Shown: piece by piece, positions 9,376 through 17,923 of the stretch
Position numbering within the stretch: position 1 is the first letter of the stretch
Layout of the letters: the number at the start of each line of letters is the position of its first letter
Source: Methanoculleus bourgensis MS2
GTDB taxonomy: Archaea > Halobacteriota > Methanomicrobia > Methanomicrobiales > Methanoculleaceae
Assembly: GCF_000304355.2 (NCBI RefSeq)
Contig: NC_018227.2
Coordinates: forward strand, 868,001-932,000
Direction of reading: 5' to 3'
DNA: 64,000 nt
Made by a program: the position numbers and the translations under genes
Notes under the pieces: model-generated
What the model saw: the letters and a program-made list of their open reading frames with translations, nothing else
What the model was told of the DNA's origin: nothing
Databases searched by the model: none

Positions 9376-11439
9376 TCAGGCCTCCTCTGCAATCTTCTCG
9401 ACCTTCACGGCGCACGCCTTGAACTCCGGGATCTTCGCTATCGGGTCAAGCGCGTTGTGGGTCAGTCTGTTCGCCGGGTGCTCCCTGTAATGGAACGGTA
9501 TGAACATGACACCCTTCACGATCTCCGGGGTGACCCGCGCCGGGATGTCGATGGAGCCGCGGCGGGTGCTCGCTCGGACGACCTCCTGATCCTTGATCCC
9601 GAGTTCTTTTGCGTCCTCGGTGTTGATCTCGATCCAGCCGATGGGCGCCTCCTTCTCAAGGCTCCACGACCGGCGGGTCATGGTGCCGGTGTGCCACTGC
9701 CATATGACCCGCCCGGTCGTGAGCACGAAGGGGTACTCGGCGTCCGGCACCTCGGCGGGCGGTTTCCACTCAATCGGTGAGAAGACGCCGAGCCCGTCCG
9801 GCATGGCAAACTTCTCCCGGTGGAGGATCGGGGTTCCCGGGTGCTCCGCGGTCGGGCAGGGCCAGTGCAGCCCGTCCGGGTCGAGGCGGGAGTAGGATAT
9901 GCCGTGGTAGGAGGGCGTGACCGCGGCGACCTCGTTGAAGACCTCCTCCGGGTTCTCATACGCGAACTGCTCAGCGTAGCCCATCCGGGCGCCGAGTTCA
10001 CAGATGATCTGCCAATCCGGCTTTGCCTCACCCGGGGGATCCTGTGCTTTCTTCCAGCGCTGGACACGCCGCTCGGTGTTCGTCTGGGTCCCGTCCTTCT
10101 CGGCGTAGCAGGCTGCTGGCAGCACCACGTCGGCGAACCCGGCGGTCTCGGTCAGGAAGATATCCTGAACAACCAGGAACTCGAGGTTCCGAAGCCCCTC
10201 CTCGACATGCTGGATATCGGGGTCGGAGAGCATCGGGTTCTCGCCCATGATATACATCGCCCTGATCTCACCGGGGTTATCGGTGAGGACGTTCATCATC
10301 TCGGTGACGGTATAGCCGACCCTGGCCTCCGCGATATCGTCGACCCCCCAGGCCTCCATCATCTTCTTCCGGACTTCTTCGTCGGTGACCTTCTGGTAAC
10401 CGCTGAAGACGTTCGGGAGGCAACCCATGTCGCAGGCGCCCTGGACGTTGTTCTGGCCGCGGAGCGGATTCACGCCACCGCCGGGCTTGCCCAGATTGCC
10501 GGTGAGCATCATCAGGTTGGCGGTGGATTTGACGTTGTCGACGCCTGTGGTGTGCTGGGTGATCCCCATCGAGTAGATGAGGGTGGCAACCTCTGCCCCT
10601 GCGATCCACTCTGCAGCGGTCCTGAGGCTCTCGACCGGGATGCCGGAGATCTTCGAGACGTTCTCAAGGCTGTAAGTCTCCTTCATGACGACTTCCTTGA
10701 GTTTCTCGTAGTCCTTCGTCCTCTGTGCGATGAACTCCTTATCCTCCCGGCCGTTCCTGATGATCTCCTGCATCAGGCCGTTTAAGATGGCGACGTCGGT
10801 CCCGGAGATAAACGGCATGTAGAGGTCCGCCTGCTGTGCAGTCGGGGTGTAGCGCGGGTCTGCTACGATCACCTTCGCGCCGCCCTGCCTGGCGCGGATG
10901 ATGCTCCGCGCGATCAGGGGGTGCTGCTCGAAGGTGTTGCTCCCGAGGACGAAGACGCACTTTGATTCGCTGATATCCTGGATCGAGTTGGTCATGGCAC
11001 CGGACCCGAAGACCGCCGCGAGGCCCGCGACGGTGGATGCGTGGCAGAGCCGGGCGCAGTGGTCAATATTCGGTGTCTTGAGCACAGCACGCGCGAACTT
11101 CTGCATCAGGTAGTTCTCCTCGTTCGAGGCCCGGGCTGAGGAGAGGCAGGCCATCTCGTCGGGTTTGTAGGACCCAAACCGCTCAGCGATCAGGTCGTAG
11201 GCCTCATCCCAGGTCGCCTCGACGAACCTGCCCTCCTTTTTGATCAGGGGTTTTGTGAGCCGGTCAGGGCTGTTGATGAACTCATGGGCATACCGGCCTT
11301 TAGGGCAGAGTTTGCCGCCGTTGACGGGTGCGCGCTGCCAGTGCGCCACGTCAAAGACCTTGCCGTCCCGCACGACAAGGTTGAATCCGCATCCGGTGCC
11401 GCAGTACGGGCATGTTGTTGACACGTATCTGATATCCAT
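9376..11439 (-). CDS. fdhA: Formate dehydrogenase alpha subunit (Mo/W enzyme, Cys form)
   Basis: 687 aa molybdopterin oxidoreductase that oxidises formate to CO2. The N-terminal 4Fe-4S ligands are C10, C13, C17 and C45 (CPYCGTGC and LCPKGRY). The active-site segment is CARLCHAS with Cys132, the position that is selenocysteine in some other formate dehydrogenases, so this form uses Cys. A C-terminal dinucleotide-binding domain follows (FVLTTGRVIWQWHTGTMTRRS). Start ATG 11439 has GAGGGAG about 6 nt upstream. Together with FdhB and FdhC it makes the cell able to grow on formate; mobA at 16 kb probably supplies the guanylated cofactor. Confidence 0.96.
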   Translation of the reverse strand: MDIRYVSTTCPYCGTGCGFNLVVRDGKVFDVAHWQRAPVNGGKLCPKGRYAHEFINSPDRLTKPLIKKEGRFVEATWDEAYDLIAERFGSYKPDEMACLSSARASNEENYLMQKFARAVLKTPNIDHCARLCHASTVAGLAAVFGSGAMTNSIQDISESKCVFVLGSNTFEQHPLIARSIIRARQGGAKVIVADPRYTPTAQQADLYMPFISGTDVAILNGLMQEIIRNGREDKEFIAQRTKDYEKLKEVVMKETYSLENVSKISGIPVESLRTAAEWIAGAEVATLIYSMGITQHTTGVDNVKSTANLMMLTGNLGKPGGGVNPLRGQNNVQGACDMGCLPNVFSGYQKVTDEEVRKKMMEAWGVDDIAEARVGYTVTEMMNVLTDNPGEIRAMYIMGENPMLSDPDIQHVEEGLRNLEFLVVQDIFLTETAGFADVVLPAACYAEKDGTQTNTERRVQRWKKAQDPPGEAKPDWQIICELGARMGYAEQFAYENPEEVFNEVAAVTPSYHGISYSRLDPDGLHWPCPTAEHPGTPILHREKFAMPDGLGVFSPIEWKPPAEVPDAEYPFVLTTGRVIWQWHTGTMTRRSWSLEKEAPIGWIEINTEDAKELGIKDQEVVRASTRRGSIDIPARVTPEIVKGVMFIPFHYREHPANRLTHNALDPIAKIPEFKACAVKVEKIAEEA

Positions 11440-11474
11440 TGTCGCTCCCTCTGGCGGGGATTAATAACGCCATT

Positions 11475-11484
11475 GATATATAAC
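11475..11484 (-). promoter_or_regulatory. TATA box of the fdhAB operon
   Basis: Read on the minus strand the site is GTTATATATC, about 36-45 bp before the fdhA start. A transcript starting about 25 bp downstream would have a short leader that holds the GAGGGAG ribosome site. Confidence 0.65.
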
Positions 11485-11764
11485 ATGCATGGTCTTCCCG
11501 GGCGTTTTGATTACTATCGATGGAATGCCGCCTGGGGGCCGGCAGAACCCTGGATTATGCCGGAAAATCTATCTCAGAGAATATGGCCGGGTTTTATTGT
11601 GAGCGCATCCCAACAGTACCCTGCGGCCGGATATCCGCATGGTTCAGAGCATTATGACGCACTTTCGCAAAGAATTGAGCAATATCCTGCGTCAAAAGTG
11701 CTGACACGGCTTGCCACCCGGTATCGCCTCGCGGGGAGGGAGGGGGAAGGGGGTCTTCCCCCAT

Positions 11765-12275
11765 TGGCGTGAACGCAACCATGGGGGCACTGCGTTCTGG
11801 GTTGGCTATCGGCGAGGCTCAAGCTCTGTTGAACTCTCATGTCGGTTCTGGTGTTCGTCCCCACCCACCTCAGCATGGGTGGTGAACGCGGAGTATCCCC
11901 GGGCTCTCCCCGGACAGTGGACCGTGGTGGGAATCGCCCTGGGGGTGGGGGCAGGGGAGGGGGCTCGCCCCCTCCCCGCTGGCGGCGATACCGCGAACCC
12001 CCCACCCCGCCCGGCCTGCGGCCTCCTCCCCCGCCCCCTCAGGGGGCGGGGGCAGTGTATGGTGATGTCTGAAGGAAAACCCTACCCGAGGCATGATAAA
12101 CTTCCGGTGCGAACCGGTCGGGCTCTCGCTGATTGCCCCCGACAAGGATCAAGACCGTTTTCCGAGGAGGTGGACGATTGCCCGCAGACTGGGCAATAGT
12201 ACATTAAAACGACGTTCGTCTCCTGAATTGGACGGTATCTTCACGAGTCTCCATGCCGAGAGTTAGCGCGTATGG
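11765..12275 (+). repeat. Composite dispersed repeat (modules C-A-B and inverted D)
   Basis: Module C (about 11765-11914) leads into the 16-base core CAGTGGACCGTGGTGG (11915-11930). A G-run track (11941-11963) follows, and its end forms an 11-bp perfect hairpin with a 2-nt loop (11954-11977). Module B is a second 11-bp perfect hairpin of C5GC5/G5CG5 with loop TCA (12028-12052). A D module then lies in minus orientation (12091-12275). The same modules recur in other gaps near 27, 49, 56.5 and 61.5 kb. The rest of the gap, to 12648, has no recognisable gene. Confidence 0.8.
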
Positions 12276-12648
12276 GGACACCCCCTCCCGGCAGAGGCGT
12301 TTTGGGACGACCTCTGTGTGACGGTGCCCCATGAGGCGATGCTCTCCTGACTTTGCGGATGAAAACCGGTATACTGAATGCAGGAGACCGGTATGCCGGA
12401 CCCGGTTTCCTCCTCTCGCAGGGGCAAACCCTGCCCGGGGAACCTCCCATTGCCCGGGCCCGTGAGGTTTTTTCGTGAAACCCCTGCCTGTCCAGATGAT
12501 GAGGGTTCCCCGACAACCGGTTCACTGTCCCCGGAAACTCCGTGACGGATCAGGATATACGCCCCCCGATGGCGCCCCTCCCCCAGCCCGTTCAGATTCG
12601 CCCCTGAGACCCAAACTACATTGAGGTCAGCCGACGATATGTACATCA

Positions 12649-14661
12649 ATGGATTCCCTTGACGACTGGTTCCCGTACCGGGAATACCGACCTCACCAGC
12701 GGGAGATGCTTGAAGTGGCCGCATCTGTCGCACGCGACGGCGGTATCGCCATGATCGATGCGCCGACCGGGAGCGGCAAATCGAGCGTGGTCTCCGCGCT
12801 TCTCTCAGAGAGCCGGGGGCGGAAAGTGCTCGTCGCCGTCCGCACCATAAGCCAGCTTGGCACGTTCATGCGCGAGCTCGAGCTTGTCCGGAAGAAGCGC
12901 GGCGGCCTGAAGTTCGCCTACCTCATCGGCAAGTCCAGCATGTGCCCGCTCGGCGGCGAGGGGGACATCTACCGGCGATGCGAGGGTGTCAAGGCCTTCT
13001 CAACGGCGCTGATGCGGGAGCGGGCGCAGAAGGGGTCGCTCGTCCCGGCAAACGACCGCCATATCAGGCAGCAGATCCGGAAGATGGACCCGGATCACCC
13101 GCTCATCTGCCCCTACTTCATCCACGGCAAATCGTTCGTGGAACCCGAGGATGCGGGGCTGAAGATGATCCCGTCGGCGGCCCTGCGTGTCCGTGCCGAG
13201 CGGGTGAGCACCGAACTGATCTGGCCTGACCAGCTCGCCGGGTTCTGCGGCAACATCTGCCCCTACGATACGATGATGCACGCCGCACGGGACGCTGATG
13301 TGGTGCTCGTGAACTTCTACCACCTCTTCGACGACATCATCAGGGAGCAGCTCTACCAGTCGCTCGGGATCGAGGGGCACGACGCCCTGCTGCTCATCGA
13401 TGAGGCCCATAACTGCGGCGACGTCGTCCAGAGCATCGAGAGCGTGACGATCGAGGAGCGCGATATCGTTCAGGCCGGGCACGAACTCGCCGGCCGGCGG
13501 CGGTCGCAGCACCAGGCGGATGCCATCACCCAGATCCTGCCGCAGATCACCAGGTTCATGGATGCGCTCAAAGCCTCGCACGAACTTGAGGACTGGTTTG
13601 ATCCTGCGATCTTCCAGCGGATGATCCTCGCGGGCACACTCTACCGGAATATGGAAGAGGTCGTGGATGATCTCCTCAAGATCAGCGAAGGGATCCGCGA
13701 GAAGAATATGCAGGCGGGCGAGTTCCGGGAGAGCGCGATCGAGCGGCTGACTGAGTTCTTCTACCGGATCTTCCGGTCCGCGGCCGACCCGGCCTACCTG
13801 ACGGTCTACCGGAAGGAGGACGACGGCACGGTGGCGCTCGAGGTCAGGAACATCGACCCGAGCACCAAACTCCAGGATATCGCCCGGGCACACGCCTGCT
13901 GTGTCCTGATATCAGGCACTCTCTCCCCCATTGAGAGTTACCGGCGCTACTACTTTGGCGACCTTCCGGTCTCCATGCTATCGCTCCCGAACTCCTTCCC
14001 CCCTGAGAACCGCCGTATCTTCTGCGCCGACGACATCACCACCGCCTACTCGATGCGCCGGGACGCACAGAACCTCGCGCGGACCGTGGACTACATCACC
14101 ACGTTTGCCGCTCTCCCGGGGAACCTTGCCGTCTACTTCCCCTCCTACGACCTGGTCAACACCTTCGCGGAGCGGTGCGCCCCCCGGATCAGAAAGAAGC
14201 AGATCTACGTCGAACCGAAAGAGACCGCGACCGCAGCCGCCATGCTCCGGGAGTTTATGGCTCTCCCGGGTTCGGGCCGGTCCGGCATCCTCTTTGCGGT
14301 CTGCGGGGGCAAGTGGAGCGAGGGTCTGGACTACCGCGGCGAGATGCTCGCGGGCGCGCTTGTCATCGGTCTCCCACTCGCGCCCTTCAACCGCGTCCGC
14401 CGGATGGTGATCGACTACTTCCGGATGAAGTTCGGGGCCGAGGGGGAGTTCATCAGTTACACCCTCCCGGCGATCAACCGCGCCCTGCAGGCGTTAGGAA
14501 GAGTGCTCCGGGCGCCGGAGGACCGGGGGATGCTCGTCCTCGGGGAGCGGCGGTTCCTGGAGTCCCGGGTCCGTGCTGGGCTGCCGCCGTGGATGCAGGA
14601 GGAGATGACGACCTGCACCATCGACCTCTTCCGCAAGGAGGCCGGCAGATGGCGATCGTGA
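12649..14661 (+). CDS. XPD/DinG-like Fe-S superfamily 2 DNA helicase
   Basis: 670 aa ATP-dependent helicase. It has Q-motif-like YRPHQREML, Walker A PTGSGKSS near residues 39-46, and the DEAH box LLIDEAHNC near 248. Four Cys between them (near 98, 110, 154 and 204: MCPLGG, RRCEG, ICPY, NICPYD) fit the 4Fe-4S cluster of XPD, FANCJ and DinG. C-terminal motifs include LISGTLSP, the WSEGLDYRG segment and QALGRVLRAPEDRG. It probably acts in repair or removal of unusual DNA structures. The ATG at 12649 is the first good start; the end overlaps ogt by 13 bp. Confidence 0.9.
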   Translation: MDSLDDWFPYREYRPHQREMLEVAASVARDGGIAMIDAPTGSGKSSVVSALLSESRGRKVLVAVRTISQLGTFMRELELVRKKRGGLKFAYLIGKSSMCPLGGEGDIYRRCEGVKAFSTALMRERAQKGSLVPANDRHIRQQIRKMDPDHPLICPYFIHGKSFVEPEDAGLKMIPSAALRVRAERVSTELIWPDQLAGFCGNICPYDTMMHAARDADVVLVNFYHLFDDIIREQLYQSLGIEGHDALLLIDEAHNCGDVVQSIESVTIEERDIVQAGHELAGRRRSQHQADAITQILPQITRFMDALKASHELEDWFDPAIFQRMILAGTLYRNMEEVVDDLLKISEGIREKNMQAGEFRESAIERLTEFFYRIFRSAADPAYLTVYRKEDDGTVALEVRNIDPSTKLQDIARAHACCVLISGTLSPIESYRRYYFGDLPVSMLSLPNSFPPENRRIFCADDITTAYSMRRDAQNLARTVDYITTFAALPGNLAVYFPSYDLVNTFAERCAPRIRKKQIYVEPKETATAAAMLREFMALPGSGRSGILFAVCGGKWSEGLDYRGEMLAGALVIGLPLAPFNRVRRMVIDYFRMKFGAEGEFISYTLPAINRALQALGRVLRAPEDRGMLVLGERRFLESRVRAGLPPWMQEEMTTCTIDLFRKEAGRWRS

Positions 14662-15113
14662 TGGGGTCGTGCCGGTTCGGGCTCTGGCACGTCCACGTGA
14701 CGTGGCAGGACAACCTCGTCTACCGTGTGCGTTTCGCGCGCGAGGGAGTCGTCGGCCCGGTGCCCCGTGAGATCCAGCGCTACTGTGCCGGGCTGCTGGC
14801 AGACCTCTCCTCCCTTGAAAGCGTCGCAACCGAGGGCGAGTCGACCTTTGCGAGGATTTACCGTGCGGTACGGGCGATCCCCTGCGGCGAGACCGCAACC
14901 TACGGTGAGATTGCGAGAAGGGTCGGGACCGCGCCGCGGGCGGTCGGCTCGGCGATGGCGAGAAACCCGACCCCGATCGTGGTGCCCTGCCACCGTGTCG
15001 TCGCGAAGACTGGTCTAGGGGGGTTCTCCCCCGACCTGGAGATCAAGGAGGCCCTGCTCGCCATGGAGCGCCGCACACCCGGGCCCTGCACGCCGGAAAA
15101 TGAGAGGGATTAA
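14649..15113 (+). CDS. ogt: Methylated-DNA-protein cysteine methyltransferase (Ogt/MGMT)
   Basis: 154 aa suicide repair protein that moves the alkyl group from O6-alkylguanine to its own cysteine. The active-site motif VPCHRVV lies near residues 112-118. The helix-turn-helix segment IPCGETATYGEIARRVG and the following RAVGSAMARNPTPI are the usual DNA-binding part. The N-terminal domain is short and divergent. The open frame continues upstream inside the helicase, but the ATG at 14649, 13 bp before the helicase stop, starts just before the conserved protein. The overlap suggests co-translation with the repair helicase. Confidence 0.92.
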   Translation: MAIVMGSCRFGLWHVHVTWQDNLVYRVRFAREGVVGPVPREIQRYCAGLLADLSSLESVATEGESTFARIYRAVRAIPCGETATYGEIARRVGTAPRAVGSAMARNPTPIVVPCHRVVAKTGLGGFSPDLEIKEALLAMERRTPGPCTPENERD

Positions 15114-15134
15114 CTGGTAATCCTGCTGATAATA

Positions 15135-16052
15135 ATGGATATGAAGATCGTGGTCCTGGGTGCGGGGGCGGTCGGCCTGACCATCGCCGCGAAGTTATCC
15201 CGCGTCGCGGACGTCCATGCCGTTGCCAGGAAGCGGCATGCAGATGCGGTGCGGGAACGCGGTCTCCTGATGACCGGGATATGGGGGGAAGGTGCATACC
15301 GCTTCAGCTGCTCCGAAGACCTGCCGGATGCATGGCTGGACGCCGATTACTACATCATCACCGCAAAGTCCACCGACACGGAGGCAGTCTGCCGCCAGTT
15401 TGCTGGTGCCATCAGGGGGCGCGAGGTGGTGAGCCTCCAGAACGGCATCGGGAACGAGGAGATCATCGGCAGGTTCACTGACCGGGTCATCGGCGGGATG
15501 ATCATCACCGGGTTTGAGTGGCGTGGCGACGCATCGGTCCATGTCTCGGTGGAGGCGGCGCCCATGAAACTGGGGCGGTTCCCGTCCGGCATGGACGACG
15601 CGGTCGGGCGTCTCGCGGACCTCATTGGTGAGGCCGGGATCCGGGTTGAGGCGACCGGCGGGATCAGGAGCGATCTCTGGTCGAAGACTCTCTACAACTG
15701 TGCGTTAAACCCGCTTGGCGCCGTCACGAATGTCCCCTACGGTGCGCTCACCGATCCGCACGCCTGGGCAATCGTCACCGCGATTGTCAGGGAAGCCTAC
15801 CAGGTGGTGGAAGCCGAGGGCGTCACCCTCCCCTGGGAGACGGCGGAGGCCTACCTGGAGTATCTCAGGACCACTCAGCTCCCGGCGACGGCCACCCACC
15901 ACTCGTCGATGCTCCAGGATCTCACCCTGGGACGGAGGACCGAGATCGACTTCTTAAACGGCGCGGTGGCGGACCTCGGACGGAGGCACGGTATCGACGT
16001 GCCGTATAACACCTGCATCACCGAACTGATCCACTTTCGGGAGCAACTCTGA
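15135..16052 (+). CDS. panE: 2-dehydropantoate 2-reductase
   Basis: 305 aa ketopantoate reductase (ApbA/PanE), which reduces 2-dehydropantoate to pantoate for coenzyme A synthesis. The N-terminal nucleotide-binding loop is VLGAGAVGL (about residues 7-15). The C-terminal domain has the family pattern NPLGAVTNVPYG around a conserved Lys/Asn (KTLYNCALNPL). ATG 15135 is chosen; an ATG two codons later is possible. It follows ogt by 21 bp and precedes mobA by 14 bp on the same strand, so the four genes from 12649 may be one transcript. Confidence 0.9.
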   Translation: MDMKIVVLGAGAVGLTIAAKLSRVADVHAVARKRHADAVRERGLLMTGIWGEGAYRFSCSEDLPDAWLDADYYIITAKSTDTEAVCRQFAGAIRGREVVSLQNGIGNEEIIGRFTDRVIGGMIITGFEWRGDASVHVSVEAAPMKLGRFPSGMDDAVGRLADLIGEAGIRVEATGGIRSDLWSKTLYNCALNPLGAVTNVPYGALTDPHAWAIVTAIVREAYQVVEAEGVTLPWETAEAYLEYLRTTQLPATATHHSSMLQDLTLGRRTEIDFLNGAVADLGRRHGIDVPYNTCITELIHFREQL

Positions 16053-16066
16053 AGGCTGGGGTGGGT

Positions 16067-16702
16067 ATGCGGTCGGCGATTGTCCTGGTCGGGGGAGCGG
16101 CACGGCGTGCCGGCGGGAGGGAGAAGTACTTCTTCACGTTCCAGGGCAAGACCTTCATCGATCGCCTCATCGATACCCTGCAGGAGGCGGTGGATGAGAT
16201 CGTGGTGGTCGCCCGGGACCCCGGGCAGTGCGAGCGGTTCTGCCACCTCGGGGATATCAGGTGCATAGCAGATATCAGGAGAGGGCTCGGCCCCATCGGC
16301 GGCCTGCATGCGGGGGCGCAGGCGGTGCATGGTGAGTATGTCTTCGTTGCCGCCTGTGATATGCCCTGCATCAGCCCTGCGGTGGTGCGACTGCTCTTTG
16401 ACGCCATCGGGGACTATGACGCCGCCATACCCTGCTGGAACGCCGATATGCTCGAGCCGCTCCATGCGGTTTACCGGACGAGCGCACTGCTCAGTTACCT
16501 GGAGGAGCATGACTCGCTCTCGCTCCGTACGATGATACGGAGCATTAACACCCGGTATGTGAGCGTTGAGAAGATCCGCGAGATCGATCCGGACCTGATG
16601 ACGTTTACGAATATCAACAAACTGGAAGACCTGAAGATGATCGATCCCTCGGCGGAGCACGGCCAGGATGATGCGTGCGGGTCCGGGCAGGGAACCCCGT
16701 AA
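16067..16702 (+). CDS. mobA: Molybdenum cofactor guanylyltransferase (MobA-like)
   Basis: 211 aa nucleotidyltransferase expected to add GMP to molybdopterin, giving the guanine dinucleotide cofactor needed by FdhA. The N-terminal loop is VLVGGAARRAGGREK, a divergent form of the usual LAGGxSxRMGxDK. Other MobA features are GLGPIGGLHAGAQA, ACDMP (metal-binding Asp) and EPLHAVYR, then FTNINKLEDL near the end. ATG 16067 is preferred because GGGGTGGG sits just before it; GTG 16061 is an alternative. A repeat-filled gap follows. Confidence 0.85.
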   Translation: MRSAIVLVGGAARRAGGREKYFFTFQGKTFIDRLIDTLQEAVDEIVVVARDPGQCERFCHLGDIRCIADIRRGLGPIGGLHAGAQAVHGEYVFVAACDMPCISPAVVRLLFDAIGDYDAAIPCWNADMLEPLHAVYRTSALLSYLEEHDSLSLRTMIRSINTRYVSVEKIREIDPDLMTFTNINKLEDLKMIDPSAEHGQDDACGSGQGTP

Positions 16703-16723
16703 GCGGGCGGGGAACGTTTAGAT

Positions 16724-16989
16724 ACTATTGCGCTATTTCATCCTATTTTGCGGGTTCTGGTGCGGATCACCAACCGCTCGCATGAGGCGATAGTGCGCAT
16801 GAACCAACCATCAGGCTACGCTCTCCGGGCAGTGGACCGTGGTGGCTATCACCCGGGGGGTGGGGGCAGGGGAGGAGGCTCGCCCCCTCCCCCCACAGGC
16901 CAGACCCGGGGCACAAACAGAGCCATGTTCCCCACCCGCCAAACCAAGGTGGTTTTCATGGGAAATGTTAGCTGAAATGGTCCACTAGT
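16724..16989 (+). mobile_element. MITE-like composite element carrying the repeat core
   Basis: The left end ACTATTGCGCTATTTCATCC (from 16724) and the right end near 16963-16989 are imperfect inverted repeats of one another (about 16 of 27 positions). Inside lies the core at 16830-16845 followed by G-runs and a CTCGCCCC segment. Total length is about 266 bp, close to the 256-bp composite at 30647-30902. It contains no gene of its own. The right end abuts the next element at 16983. Boundaries are estimates. Confidence 0.5.
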
Positions 16990-17228
16990 GCAACGTGTCA
17001 TCTTATTTTAGAGATTTTTGGAACATGCCGGGATGGGCACTCTGGTCTCACGCGGAAGCACGCGGGAGTGCGCGAAGTTTGGTATAATCCCCTGCAACGC
17101 CCCTTCGCGGCTTCGCGGCTTCGCGTGAGGCAGTGTGGTCATAGAGAGTACCAACGTCTCACGCGGGAGACCGCGAAGAGGGACGGGAGATCTCTAAATT
17201 TAAGATGACAACAAGCACTAGTGCAACG
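16983..17228. mobile_element. MITE-like element with strong terminal inverted repeats
   Basis: CACTAGTGC followed by TGTCATCTTA at the left end is matched in inverted form at the right end; after one gap, TTTAGAGAT also matches, giving arms of about 33 bp. CACTAGTGCAACG (16983-16995) is also present as a direct repeat at 17216-17228, so it could be a target-site duplication or part of a palindromic tip. The interior is full of GCGAAG and CTTCGCG motifs that pair into hairpins. There is no open frame worth calling. Confidence 0.7.
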
Positions 17229-17289
17229 ATTCCCAATATGTAGTACAACCAGAGAGCACCATCGGATCTCGCACACCTGCTCTAGGAGA

Positions 17290-17695
17290 TCATACTCCGG
17301 GGTACGCCCGGGCACGGCTTTCCACCGGGTATCGCCATGACTGCCCCCGCCCTGGGGGCGGGGGAGGAGGCCGGAGGCCGGGCGGGGTGGGGTTTACCGG
17401 CATACCTGGAGAGTGGAGACAGGGGAGGGGGCAGGCCCCCTCCCCGTCAGCCTCTCCCCCAATGGCGATAGCCACCACGGTCCACCGCAGGGGAAGAGCC
17501 CGGGGAAGATCCGGATCCGGCACCAGCCCCATCGGGAGGGGAGACGAGTACGAAATAAGTCTGATAATTTGGAATCGGTGTACTAGTCCGGGTGATTGAA
17601 GGCTCCCCGCTCCACTCCATCGCGCCTCGAATAGGAGAGGGCGGCAGGCTCCCCTGCCCCCTCCCCCGGCACGATATCCACCACGGTCCACGTTT
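17290..17695 (-). repeat. Dispersed repeat modules in minus orientation
   Basis: The module B hairpin lies at 17344-17364 (CCCCCGCCC and GGGCGGGGG arms). Two inverted copies of the 16-base core follow: CCACCACGGTCCACCG at 17472-17487 and CCACCACGGTCCACG at 17679-17693. G/C-rich tracks lie between them. The region fills most of the gap between mobA and the propeller gene and ends about 200 bp before the latter's promoter. Confidence 0.7.
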
Positions 17696-17890
17696 CCGGG
17701 ATTGGCGGGGGAAAACCGGGTCTGGTGCAGCGATCTCCGGCATCCAGTGCGCCACCCCTCATCGGTTCAGCCCTGAACATCGCCTCACGAGTGTCTTGTC
17801 CCCTGGTCAGTCTCTCTGCCGGGGAGCCGGCCGGGTCTGGTGGATGCCAGTGTATCATCCGGGAAAGCAGGCGTTGCATGTGCCCAAAAT

Positions 17891-17900
17891 CTATAAATAG
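17891..17900 (+). promoter_or_regulatory. TATA box of the beta-propeller gene
   Basis: CTATAAATAG is centred about 29 bp before the ATG at 17924, with no ribosome-binding site between them. The spacing implies a leaderless transcript. Confidence 0.7.
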
Positions 17901-17923
17901 TATCTCCGAGTAGTCAGGGCCTG

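Noticed and set aside
9376-11439. Selenocysteine form of FdhA
   Set aside because: The active-site codon at residue 132 encodes Cys, and the frame has no internal TGA.
11711-12199. Open frame through the repeat modules (also 26766-27482, 40760-41167, 51575-51931 and similar)
   Set aside because: The translation is Gly/Arg/Pro-rich, follows the repeat boundaries and has no start signals. Similar peptides recur only because the DNA repeats recur.
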